A stretch of 64,000 nt of DNA from Oceaniferula flava (GTDB taxonomy: Bacteria; Verrucomicrobiota; Verrucomicrobiia; Verrucomicrobiales; Akkermansiaceae). The position numbers and the translations under genes were made by a program. The notes under the pieces were generated by a model. It was given only the letters and a program-made list of their open reading frames with translations. It did no database searches and was not told the origin of the DNA. Shown piece by piece: positions 56,300 through 64,000 of the stretch. The DNA is taken from positions 1 through 64,000 of the forward strand of contig NZ_JAFBGL010000005.1 of the NCBI RefSeq assembly GCF_016811075.1. Reading direction: 5' to 3'. Position 1 is the first letter of the stretch, and each line of letters starts with the position of its first letter.

Positions 56300-56426
56300 C
56301 GTCAAGATATATATATGTTGTTCAAGTGTGAGATCACAGAAAGGATGTAGCTCCTAGTTGGAGCGATTAGAGGTAAAAATTTCTGCCCTGATCGTCCATC
56401 AAGGAACAAACAAGAATATCAACACC

Positions 56427-57287
56427 ATGTATAAATTAACTGCAATACTCACAATGCCATTGATTCACTTAGCTGGGATCGCTGGAGCACACGCGGCAAC
56501 TGTTGTTTACGAGCCTTTCGACGTAACTGATGTCGGCGATTCATTGAATGGAAAGGCAACCGGTAGTGGTTTGGCAGGAAATTGGAATGGCTATGACGGA
56601 GCTGGACGTCTTGAAATCCGTTCCGGAGATCTTAGCTATGGATCACTGGCAACCAAAGGAAATCATGTGGGGTTGAGTACATCTGAGAATGGTCGCACTG
56701 GCTACAGCGCCAATCCCTATGCAGCACTAGACGGTGCAGGATTGATGGATGATGGCGCAGAGCTGTGGTTTAGTTTTCTTGTAGAACAATCAACAGAAGA
56801 CAGCAACAATCGCTTTATGTTCTCCCTAGGCACTGATGGAACAAATTCTGGGTCAGGCTCGATGAATAGCAGTGGGAACGGTCTTGGGGTTCATATCGGC
56901 AATAGCAGAGGAAACCAGATTAGCGCGACAACATACACAAGCGGATCCCAGGCTAAAGGTGCTGAGACCTCGATCGCTTACAGTACTGTTCACTTGATAG
57001 TTGGTAGAATTACTTGGGGTTTGGACGGTGCATCGGATGATACGTTGGACCTCTTTATGCCCGGGACTGACCTCGTTCTTGGCTCTAGCATTTCTTCAAT
57101 CAGCGGAGTGTATGATCAATCAACTTTCGACACTTTGGCCTTTTCTGGTAAACAGGATGCACCGATTATTGATGAGATACGCCTTGGGGCATCCTACAGT
57201 GATGTTGTCGTCACAGTACCAGAACCCTCAGCAACCGCTTTGCTTGGTTTGGGAGGGCTAGCATTGATCTTGCGTCGTCGCATCTAA
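56427..57287 (+). CDS. PEP-CTERM protein with LamG-like domain
   Basis: A 286-residue exported protein started at MYKLTAILTMPLIHLAGIAG (56427), signal cleaved near AHA. The mature domain begins VVYEPFDVTDVG and is a paralogue of the one at 30,867-31,724, sharing the LMDDGAELWFSFLVEQ and VGRITWGLDGASDDTLDLF blocks. The sorting signal is VPEPSATALLG with RRRI at the end. It is divergent from the regulator and 95 bp before the 1308-residue SASA protein, whose LamG-like domains it resembles. Confidence 0.84.
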   Translation: MYKLTAILTMPLIHLAGIAGAHAATVVYEPFDVTDVGDSLNGKATGSGLAGNWNGYDGAGRLEIRSGDLSYGSLATKGNHVGLSTSENGRTGYSANPYAALDGAGLMDDGAELWFSFLVEQSTEDSNNRFMFSLGTDGTNSGSGSMNSSGNGLGVHIGNSRGNQISATTYTSGSQAKGAETSIAYSTVHLIVGRITWGLDGASDDTLDLFMPGTDLVLGSSISSISGVYDQSTFDTLAFSGKQDAPIIDEIRLGASYSDVVVTVPEPSATALLGLGGLALILRRRI

Positions 57288-57382
57288 CCTTAGGATCTAC
57301 GAAAAATCTTCCTAGGCTTTCAATTAAACATATCCCCTCCGAAGCTTCCCTCAGAGGGGTAGTCTAACGGCTTTAAAACACA

Positions 57383-60300
57383 ATGATCCATAACCATTTC
57401 GCCCGCTTGCGCTACACCGCTATTCCGGTTTTCCTGACTGTCTTTTTTGCTCTGAGTTCGGAGCTTTGTGCTGAGCAAGCAGGGAGCAGTCCGTTGAAAA
57501 TTTTCATCCTAGTCGGCCAATCTAATATGGTCGGCCAGGGGGAGATATCTCCACAAAGTAAACCTGGAACACTGGAATATCTCGTCGCAAACGACCCTAA
57601 GGCGGAATATCAACACCTCGTAGATGGCTCGGGGGACTGGGTGGTGCGTGATGATGTATGGATTCAAGAACGATTTGCATCCAGAGGGGGATTGACTGCT
57701 GGCTACGGAGGAGATACTGCAGCAGGGCTCACCGACCTCATCGGCCCTGAACTTGGCTTCGGCCATGCCGTTGGCGATTTATATGAAGAGCAAGTGCTTA
57801 TTATCAAAGCCGCTTGGGGTGGTAAGAGTTTAGGGCTCGATTTTCTTCCCCCAAGTTCCGGCCCTTATCCCACACCAACTGAGTCTGGTGATCCAGGGTA
57901 TTTCTATCAGCAAGTCCTCGAAGCTGTTAGTGCTGTCACCGATAACTTAACGACCTACTTTCCTGACTATGATGGTGGTGGTTATGAAATTGCCGGTTTC
58001 TGCTGGCATCAGGGCTGGAACGATCGGATCGACTCAGGCTTCAGCAATGCCTACGAGACAAACATGGTAAATTTCATCAATGACATGCGGACAGACCTCG
58101 GTGCTCCGAATCTGCCTTTTGTCATCGCCTCTGCTGCGCAAGACCCATGGATTACTTATACCAAAGTAGAGAAAGCCCAGCTGAAAATGGCCGATGTAGC
58201 TGCCTATCCAGCATTTGCTGGAAATGTCGCAGCCATCGATACACGTGCCAGTTATGACGGTTTGTCCTTCTGGCAGCTGGCTGAAAATTCACCAGCAGAC
58301 CAAGGCTACCACTGGAACAGAAATGCCAAGAGCTACCTCAACATTGGTAAAGCAATGGCTGATGCCATGTCGTTGATGGTGAAACCTCGTTGTCCCTACC
58401 GCTTGAAAGCGAACGGTGACGGGTCAGGAGTCAATCTTAGCTGGGAAAATGGATCTGACGCTCTAACAAGTGTGGGAGTGAATCGTCACGGCACCACCAT
58501 CGCAGCTGCTGTATCTACTGGCACATCATCCTTCCTCGACACCACTGCGCAGCCAGGCGTAATCGAATATGAACTGATTTTTACCAAATCCGGGACACCC
58601 TGCCCGCCGCTGACGCTCACGTTCGATGCCGGAATCACTGATCTGGAAGCTTATCGCACGCAAACCAGCGTAAAACTTCGCTGGGTCAACAATCTCGGAT
58701 ACACAGGTATTGAAATTCGTCGTGACGGAGCCCTGATATCAACCTTGACTGGCACCGAAACAAGCTTCGTGGATACCGCGCCACCCACATCCGGCACAGT
58801 GAGCTATAGCGTTGTGCCAACTAATGGATCCGCTACGCCCACCGTGACATCCATCAACCTAGACGGCCCGTCTCCGGGTAATGCCTACGTCTACGAATCA
58901 TTTGAGGATTCGGACTCATCACTTTACGAAAACCATGTTGGTGCTGGTCTTGTAGGGAGATGGATTGGTGGCCTGCATGTTGCATCAGGCAGTATGAGCT
59001 ATGGATTATTGCCCACCTCTGGCAATCAAGTTTACAATAATGGGAGTAACACGACCACAGGTGCGCTGCTTCGCCCAGAGCTTGCCGAGGCAGGTTTGCT
59101 CAATGATGGAGCTGAGCTTTGGTTTAGCTTTCTAACCAACAACACATCAAGCTCTAATACCGCCGTTGTTTTCTCCCTCGGCACAGACCGGAGCGATTAT
59201 TTTGATGGAATAGAAGATGACGGTGAAGGCATCGGTGTGAACCTCCATCAAGGCTCATCTCCACAGGCAGCCACTTGGACTCCAAACCGTTCCACAGGCT
59301 CCAGCTCAAGCAGTATACCTAACAATACTACTCGGCTTGTAGTGGGGAAAATCACTTGGGGAGCAGATGAGGCATCGGCGGACACCATCGAAGTTTTCCT
59401 GCCGGGCAATGATTTCAGTATGCCTTCTACTCCTGTTTCCTCGACATCAGCCGTGCTTGACCAATCTAAGTTCAGAGTCGTCTCCTTTGGTGGGAAAAAC
59501 GCAGGCTCCCCAAAAATTGATGAGATCCGGTTCGCAGCAAGTTATGCGGATGTGATCGCCAGTGATCTAATGGTGGCAGATACAACCGCACCTACACCTG
59601 ACCCAATGACTTGGTCCTCAGCCCCATCCGCATTGGGTGATAGTAGCATCACAATGACTGCCAATACGGCGAGCGATCCGAGTGGCGTAGAGTATTATTT
59701 TGAAGAAACCTCGGGAAATCCAGGTGGAACTAACAGTGAATGGCAAGACAGCCCAACCTATACTGACACAGGGCTAAATCCTGAAACCACCTACAGTTAT
59801 ACCGTAACAGCGCGAGACAAAAGCCCTGATCAAAATAGCACAAATGCGTCAACACCAGCATCTCCAGCCACAACTCAAGCTGTTGACATCATTGCCCCAC
59901 CTACTCCTTCATTTGAAACGCAGCCCACTGCAATATCGCATCATAGTATCACGATGACGGCGGCTGCCGTTACTGACCCTAACGGTGTGGAATACTACTT
60001 CACGGAAACAAGTGGCCACCCTGGAGGCTCGGACAGTGGATGGCAAGATAGCACGGTTTACATTGATTCTGGATTAGATCCGCTAACAACCTACTCATAC
60101 ACGGTGATGGCGCGTGACAAAGCTTCGGCAGCCAATACAAGTGCTCCCTCACCTGCAGAATCGGCAGTCACTGATGAAGCGCCTCCAATTCCAAACGGAG
60201 CTTTGATCTATGAGCCCTTTGCGCAAACTGGCGGATCACTCAGCGGTGTGTCAGGAGGAGAAGGTTTGAATAGTTGGAATTCAAACAACAATCCGAGCAT

Positions 60301-61309
60301 CGCAGAAACCCCGACTATAACATATGGAGACTTACCCACCTCCGGAGGCCAGCTGAACCTCCCTAACACCGGAGGGACAGATGCGTGGGTTACCACAAAA
60401 TCTACACTCGGCGATTACGGCTTACTCAATGACGGCGCAACTCTATGGTTCAGCTATGTCTTTGTGAAGACATCGGGAGACTCATCAAACGAAAAGGGCG
60501 GGTTTTCCTTTGGTACAGACAGAATTGATGGAGCATACAACGGCACCAAAATGAATAATTCTGGGAATGGACTCGGCGTCATTACCAGAACAAAGAGCAT
60601 CAGCGCTGCAGGCTGGCTTAATGGAGGAAATGGAAGCACTGGCGGCAGCATTACCATTGACTACACGACCCCCATCCTAGTCGTCGGAAAGATCGAATGG
60701 GGGGCCACGACTGGGGATGATGAAACGATTACAATCTACACACCTGCGATGGATGACCTAACCTCCTTAGATGCAGGAGTCACTCATAGCGTATCCGGAT
60801 TTGACCAATCATTAATAGACACCATCAGCTTCACTCAGCGAAATTCCAATGGTGATCAGATCTATGATGAGATCCGCTTTGGCGCGACATACGAAGCCGT
60901 CATTGGTGCTGAAGCCGGAGGCTCAGATTATGACGTATGGGCTTCCATCTACGCACCAGCTGATCTTGAGGATCCAAGTGCTGACTTTGATAAAGATGGG
61001 GTATCCAACAGAGAGGAGCTGATCTGGGGACTTGACCCTACCAATGGCAACTCAGCCAATCCAATCTCGATTCCCCTAGATCCAACGACAGGAACCATGA
61101 CTTACACACGCCGCCCTCCGTCGTTGACCGGTATCACATACACCTATGAATGGACTACCACTATGGCTGAAGATGACTGGACGGCGTTCACCCCATCGGA
61201 TGAATCTTCAGACAACGGCAGTTTCACTGAAGAGGTAACCATCACCCTTCCTTCCGCTTTATTAAATGGCAATAATCTTTTCATCCGTGTCGCAGCCTAC
61301 GAAGAATAA
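57383..61309 (+). CDS. Giant modular SASA esterase with LamG-like and Fn3-like domains
   Basis: A 1308-residue exported protein with a signal peptide (about 1-31). Domain order: SASA esterase (about 35-340, nucleophile Ser47 in LVGQSNM); two Fn3-like beta domains (about 345-500); a LamG-like domain (from YVYESFEDSD, about 502-730); two nearly repeated Fn3-like domains (about 732-833 and 834-935, both with VEYYF, a TSG block and TTYSYTV); a second LamG-like domain (about 939-1175); and a C-terminal Ca-binding-like DKDGVSNREE segment with a beta domain ending LFIRVAAYEE. It is a surface-oriented esterase that likely binds polysaccharide through several modules. It lacks a PEP-CTERM tail. Confidence 0.87.
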   Translation: MIHNHFARLRYTAIPVFLTVFFALSSELCAEQAGSSPLKIFILVGQSNMVGQGEISPQSKPGTLEYLVANDPKAEYQHLVDGSGDWVVRDDVWIQERFASRGGLTAGYGGDTAAGLTDLIGPELGFGHAVGDLYEEQVLIIKAAWGGKSLGLDFLPPSSGPYPTPTESGDPGYFYQQVLEAVSAVTDNLTTYFPDYDGGGYEIAGFCWHQGWNDRIDSGFSNAYETNMVNFINDMRTDLGAPNLPFVIASAAQDPWITYTKVEKAQLKMADVAAYPAFAGNVAAIDTRASYDGLSFWQLAENSPADQGYHWNRNAKSYLNIGKAMADAMSLMVKPRCPYRLKANGDGSGVNLSWENGSDALTSVGVNRHGTTIAAAVSTGTSSFLDTTAQPGVIEYELIFTKSGTPCPPLTLTFDAGITDLEAYRTQTSVKLRWVNNLGYTGIEIRRDGALISTLTGTETSFVDTAPPTSGTVSYSVVPTNGSATPTVTSINLDGPSPGNAYVYESFEDSDSSLYENHVGAGLVGRWIGGLHVASGSMSYGLLPTSGNQVYNNGSNTTTGALLRPELAEAGLLNDGAELWFSFLTNNTSSSNTAVVFSLGTDRSDYFDGIEDDGEGIGVNLHQGSSPQAATWTPNRSTGSSSSSIPNNTTRLVVGKITWGADEASADTIEVFLPGNDFSMPSTPVSSTSAVLDQSKFRVVSFGGKNAGSPKIDEIRFAASYADVIASDLMVADTTAPTPDPMTWSSAPSALGDSSITMTANTASDPSGVEYYFEETSGNPGGTNSEWQDSPTYTDTGLNPETTYSYTVTARDKSPDQNSTNASTPASPATTQAVDIIAPPTPSFETQPTAISHHSITMTAAAVTDPNGVEYYFTETSGHPGGSDSGWQDSTVYIDSGLDPLTTYSYTVMARDKASAANTSAPSPAESAVTDEAPPIPNGALIYEPFAQTGGSLSGVSGGEGLNSWNSNNNPSIAETPTITYGDLPTSGGQLNLPNTGGTDAWVTTKSTLGDYGLLNDGATLWFSYVFVKTSGDSSNEKGGFSFGTDRIDGAYNGTKMNNSGNGLGVITRTKSISAAGWLNGGNGSTGGSITIDYTTPILVVGKIEWGATTGDDETITIYTPAMDDLTSLDAGVTHSVSGFDQSLIDTISFTQRNSNGDQIYDEIRFGATYEAVIGAEAGGSDYDVWASIYAPADLEDPSADFDKDGVSNREELIWGLDPTNGNSANPISIPLDPTTGTMTYTRRPPSLTGITYTYEWTTTMAEDDWTAFTPSDESSDNGSFTEEVTITLPSALLNGNNLFIRVAAYEE

Positions 61310-61408
61310 TACAATATAGAACGATTTAGACTCGCCGCATTTGGTAAGACACAGTTGCCATTATCATGGCTTCGTGCATGCAGCATACAATGGACGGTGC
61401 GTAGCCCC

Positions 61409-62236
61409 TTATTGTTTCTCATTTACCTTGTCTGCATCAGGGGCTGGCGCAACCTTAGGACGAAGGCGAAGTTTAACTTTAGTCCCAACTTCCGGGAGAT
61501 GTGTGGCATCAATCTGCCACTCTAGCGAGTTCGTAGAATGACTATACACTCTAGGTAAACAAAGGAGTTCATCCCCAAAGGTAGCAATGGAAATCACATG
61601 GCCGCTCATGTCAGCTAGATATTTGCGAGCTCCGTTACCATGATTACGGAGAAATGAACCGGCGAACAAGAATGTATTTGTAGGAAATTGGCTATCCTTT
61701 TGCTTTGTTCGCAGTTTCTTTTTCCCAGAATAAGCCTTTATTAAATCGCATACAGGCCGTTCTACAACAATTCCTTGTTTGTTCTTAAAAACTATAAAGA
61801 CATCTACAGGGGCACCTCTTGGGGGGACATGAACCCAAGTTCCGTTCTGTTTGCTCAACGGTTTTTGCATTGCAGGATTCCCTGGCGTAGAACCCATTAG
61901 AAGGAGTGCTGTGTGTATATGTCGAGGCATTGCACCCACTGCAATTATGGACTCGTGCTCTTTACTATTTTTGGTACAAGCAAGAAGCTCTAGAGGCCCT
62001 TCATCAAGACAGATTTCGCCGTCCACATCTACGCAATGTTCCTTGAGGTTGATGTGAACACCTGGCAATTTAAGTTTTTTAAGTGCTCCCTCCAAAGATT
62101 CTGTCGACCCACTCTCGGAGGAAGTCGTCTTAGCAGTGCTATCTGCGACCGCTTTGTCGGTGGGTATCATCGCCAATAGTATCGCTACAGTTACCACGCC
62201 AATTAAGGGATGATGTTTCGGCGGTGTTTGCTTCAC
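61409..62236 (-). CDS. YdjY-domain exported protein
   Basis: A 275-residue protein if started at a GTG (62236) that places a signal peptide (KQTPPKHHPLIGVVTVAILL, cleaved near AVA) at the N-terminus, with GGAAAAG as a weak Shine-Dalgarno. The frame is open with an ATG at 62410, adding 58 residues of non-signal sequence. The body matches YdjY domains by pattern: GVHINLKEHCVDVDGEICLD, LLACTKNSKEHESI, and AMPRHIHTALLLMG. These domains are common in Planctomycetota and Verrucomicrobiota, role unknown. It is convergent with the modular SASA gene. Confidence 0.75.
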   Translation of the reverse strand: MKQTPPKHHPLIGVVTVAILLAMIPTDKAVADSTAKTTSSESGSTESLEGALKKLKLPGVHINLKEHCVDVDGEICLDEGPLELLACTKNSKEHESIIAVGAMPRHIHTALLLMGSTPGNPAMQKPLSKQNGTWVHVPPRGAPVDVFIVFKNKQGIVVERPVCDLIKAYSGKKKLRTKQKDSQFPTNTFLFAGSFLRNHGNGARKYLADMSGHVISIATFGDELLCLPRVYSHSTNSLEWQIDATHLPEVGTKVKLRLRPKVAPAPDADKVNEKQ

Positions 62237-62786
62237 AAATCTTTTCCGATGCCCTAACTGAGAAGCCTTACCAACACGGCTATTCACAACCGAAGTTGGT
62301 CTAATATTGATCAAGCTACAAGTTTGCTCGACTACGTTTGAGCAATCCAAAATATGGTTATTAATCAACGAGGGCACTGGGGAAATTTGATAATGGTTAT
62401 AGAATGTCAAGCCTCCTAACGTCTTTAGGGAGGGTTCTTATTAGTTGGATAATAACTAATAACCAAAGGCTTCAGGTAGATACTAATCAATTATTAGTTT
62501 TTACCATTCCTAATTCATGGGATGTTTATGCTGCAATCATTGGATTTTCTGGACAAAAACTCCTTGCTTAACTTGATTCATGTCTTCCTCCCAGAATGAG
62601 GGGTGGTAGCCAGAAGGTTAACGGTTGTCATGAAAGATATGCAAAGTGTTTAATGCACCATTATTAGAGATATAACATAATCTATGTTTATTTCAGATAT
62701 GTTGTTTAGTCATAGGGTCCCAATACTTACGGCGCGTTATGAATTGGCCCATTAACACATCATACGTCACGGTAACCCAATACATC
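62237..62786. promoter_or_regulatory. Divergent promoter region with iterated operator-like sites
   Basis: About 550 bp between the YdjY gene and the last gene. TTATTAGTT occurs at 62438-62446 and 62491-62499 and inverted as AACTAATAA at 62454-62462; the first pair forms a perfect 9-bp inverted repeat. ACCATTCCTAATTCATGGGA (62503-62522) is the reverse complement of the element at 56281-56299 with one extra base. A hairpin CCTCCTAA/TTAGGGAGG lies at 62412-62433. These suggest a regulated divergent promoter. Confidence 0.55.
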
Positions 62787-64000
62787 ATGAAAATAATTAA
62801 CCAAGTCACTACACTAAGCGAACAATGGAAAACTCTCGTTTCAGTCATCACGGGCTTCATCATTGTTCTCTACTCTCTTTTCTCTGCAAGCGTGCATGCA
62901 TCCGCTCCAGATCTAACCACCGGAGGTGTGCCGAACGAGACACCTACTCTGGACATAAACCTTGGACCTACAGGAATGCACGGATGGGTTTATCACCAAG
63001 GGGCCAATACTAAAGATAGTCGACAAATCTTAGTTACTTCAGTCGATACCGGGTCGCCTGCTGATGGTGTTCTGGCCGTTGATGATGTTGTCCTTGGGGC
63101 AGATGGAACCGGAGCTACCCCAGTGAATTTCAGCTCAGATGCCCGCAAGAGCCTTGCTTTGGCCATCGCTGATGCCGAAGCACAGAATCCGGCTACACTC
63201 AGGCTTCTGCGTTGGAGAGCAGGCACTACCTCTACAGTTTCAATTACGCTTCAGGCACTTGGCGCATACAGCGCTACGGCACCCTACAATTGTCCCAAGT
63301 CTGCTACCATTCTTGAGCAAGGTTTGGATTTCATTATGGCCAGTGAGGATTCTGGGAGGTTTTCGTTGGGCACTCTAAGCCTTTTGGCAGGGAATGACCC
63401 CTTGAACACAGACAATGCGGCAAGGCAAACACGGGCTCAAACGGAAGCACGTGCACTTATCGCCAGTCCAGATAAAATTGCCTTTTGGAAATCTGGCCAG
63501 ATAGACACTAATGCCAAAATCACTTGGACGCTGGGGCATCAGCTGATTGTTTTGACTGAATACTATCTTCAGACGGAAGACCAATTGGTCCTCCCCACTA
63601 TTGAGGCCATGGCCATTCAGATAGCCAACGGGCAAAGTCATTTCGGAACCATGGGACATCAACTTGCCGTTCCAGCATCCGATGGCTCACTCAATGGTGC
63701 CTATAACGTGGGTTACGGAACAGTTAACTCTGCAGGTATGCCATGTTTCTTAGGTTTGTTGCTCGCCAGGGAATGCGGGGTCAACAGCCCTGAAATCGAT
63801 CCCGCGATCGAGCGAGCTAGTGCTTTTTTTGCGGCGTATGAAGGCTATGGGAAAATACCTTATGGCGAACACGAACCTGAGCGCTCTGGGCATTCGGGGA
63901 ACGGAAAAAGCGCGATCGCGGCCCTTTGCTTTTCTCTGATGGATGATAGGCAAGGTGAACAAAAATATTTTTCCAGAATGGCGACAGCTTCGGCATCTGA
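62787..64000 (+). CDS. DUF6288 protein with PDZ domain, cut by window end
   Basis: At least 404 residues in an open frame to the window end. A hydrophobic N-terminal segment (WKTLVSVITGFIIVLYSLFS) ending near VHA acts as a signal peptide. The PDZ domain has LGPTGMHGWVYHQG, GSPADGVLAVDDVVLG and LLRWRAGTT; the DUF6288 body begins LGAYSATAPYNCPKSA, the same phrase as the 38,644 gene. The two proteins share the order and spacing of these blocks, so they are paralogues from one family within the island. The body then has HFGTMGHQLAV and GKIPYGEHEPERSG. Co-regulation is suggested by the operator-like sites upstream. Confidence 0.82.
   Translation, partial: MKIINQVTTLSEQWKTLVSVITGFIIVLYSLFSASVHASAPDLTTGGVPNETPTLDINLGPTGMHGWVYHQGANTKDSRQILVTSVDTGSPADGVLAVDDVVLGADGTGATPVNFSSDARKSLALAIADAEAQNPATLRLLRWRAGTTSTVSITLQALGAYSATAPYNCPKSATILEQGLDFIMASEDSGRFSLGTLSLLAGNDPLNTDNAARQTRAQTEARALIASPDKIAFWKSGQIDTNAKITWTLGHQLIVLTEYYLQTEDQLVLPTIEAMAIQIANGQSHFGTMGHQLAVPASDGSLNGAYNVGYGTVNSAGMPCFLGLLLARECGVNSPEIDPAIERASAFFAAYEGYGKIPYGEHEPERSGHSGNGKSAIAALCFSLMDDRQGEQKYFSRMATASAS

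Noticed and set aside
30239-64000. Integrase, transposase or IS ends that would define the island as mobile
   Set aside because: None could be recognised; the island idea rests only on composition, gene content and the tRNA.

Overview
The window looks like a chromosomal segment of a marine-type Verrucomicrobiota bacterium (inference). The signs are four PEP-CTERM proteins ending in a V/I-PEPSS motif, a hydrophobic helix and an Arg-rich tail, a PVC-type propeller/cytochrome c protein with a DUF6797-like partner, DUF6288 proteins, a YdjY-domain protein, and an arsenal of exported sulfatases and SASA esterases. Almost none of the start codons has a Shine-Dalgarno motif in front of it.

Left part (about 1-30,240) is GC-rich housekeeping sequence. 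In order: a PEP-CTERM protein; a PVC cytochrome pair; pyruvate phosphate dikinase with a Lys/Ala-rich tail; small envelope proteins (DUF883-like, DUF4235-like) and an AI-2E family transporter; heme and cytochrome c biogenesis (hemE, ResB, CcsA, hemW); an SDR oxidoreductase; a SurA/PpiC-like isomerase; mfd; a LysM amidase; a YkgJ-type cysteine cluster protein; a small haem lipoprotein; glnD; PolX; a zinc metallopeptidase; and a tRNA with a CAU anticodon. ResB and CcsA form a System II cytochrome c maturation pair that would serve the two c-type cytochrome proteins seen here.

Right part (about 30,240-64,000) begins directly after the tRNA, is visibly more AT-rich and has different codon use. 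It reads as a glycan-degradation island. A tight operon (34,075-45,970) encodes an exported transglutaminase-like protein, two SASA esterases, a PDZ/HEAT DUF6288 protein and two clan GH-D-like glycosidases, with another SASA esterase upstream. Further right are an esterase sharing a duplicated domain with a neighbouring PEP-CTERM protein, an M24 peptidase, two Cys-type sulfatases, a GntR/LacI hybrid regulator, a PEP-CTERM LamG-like protein, a 1308-residue modular SASA protein, a YdjY-domain protein and a second DUF6288 gene cut by the window end. Nearly all products carry export signals, and no transporter, SusC/D pair, exosortase or sulfatase-maturating enzyme is present. The likely substrate is an acetylated, sulfated, galactose-type polysaccharide (inference from families only).

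The most interesting non-coding signals are a 19-20 nt element shared by two promoters of the island with its core at a third, iterated TTATTAGTT sites, and a palindrome between the only strong Shine-Dalgarno site in the window and the start codon of the regulator.
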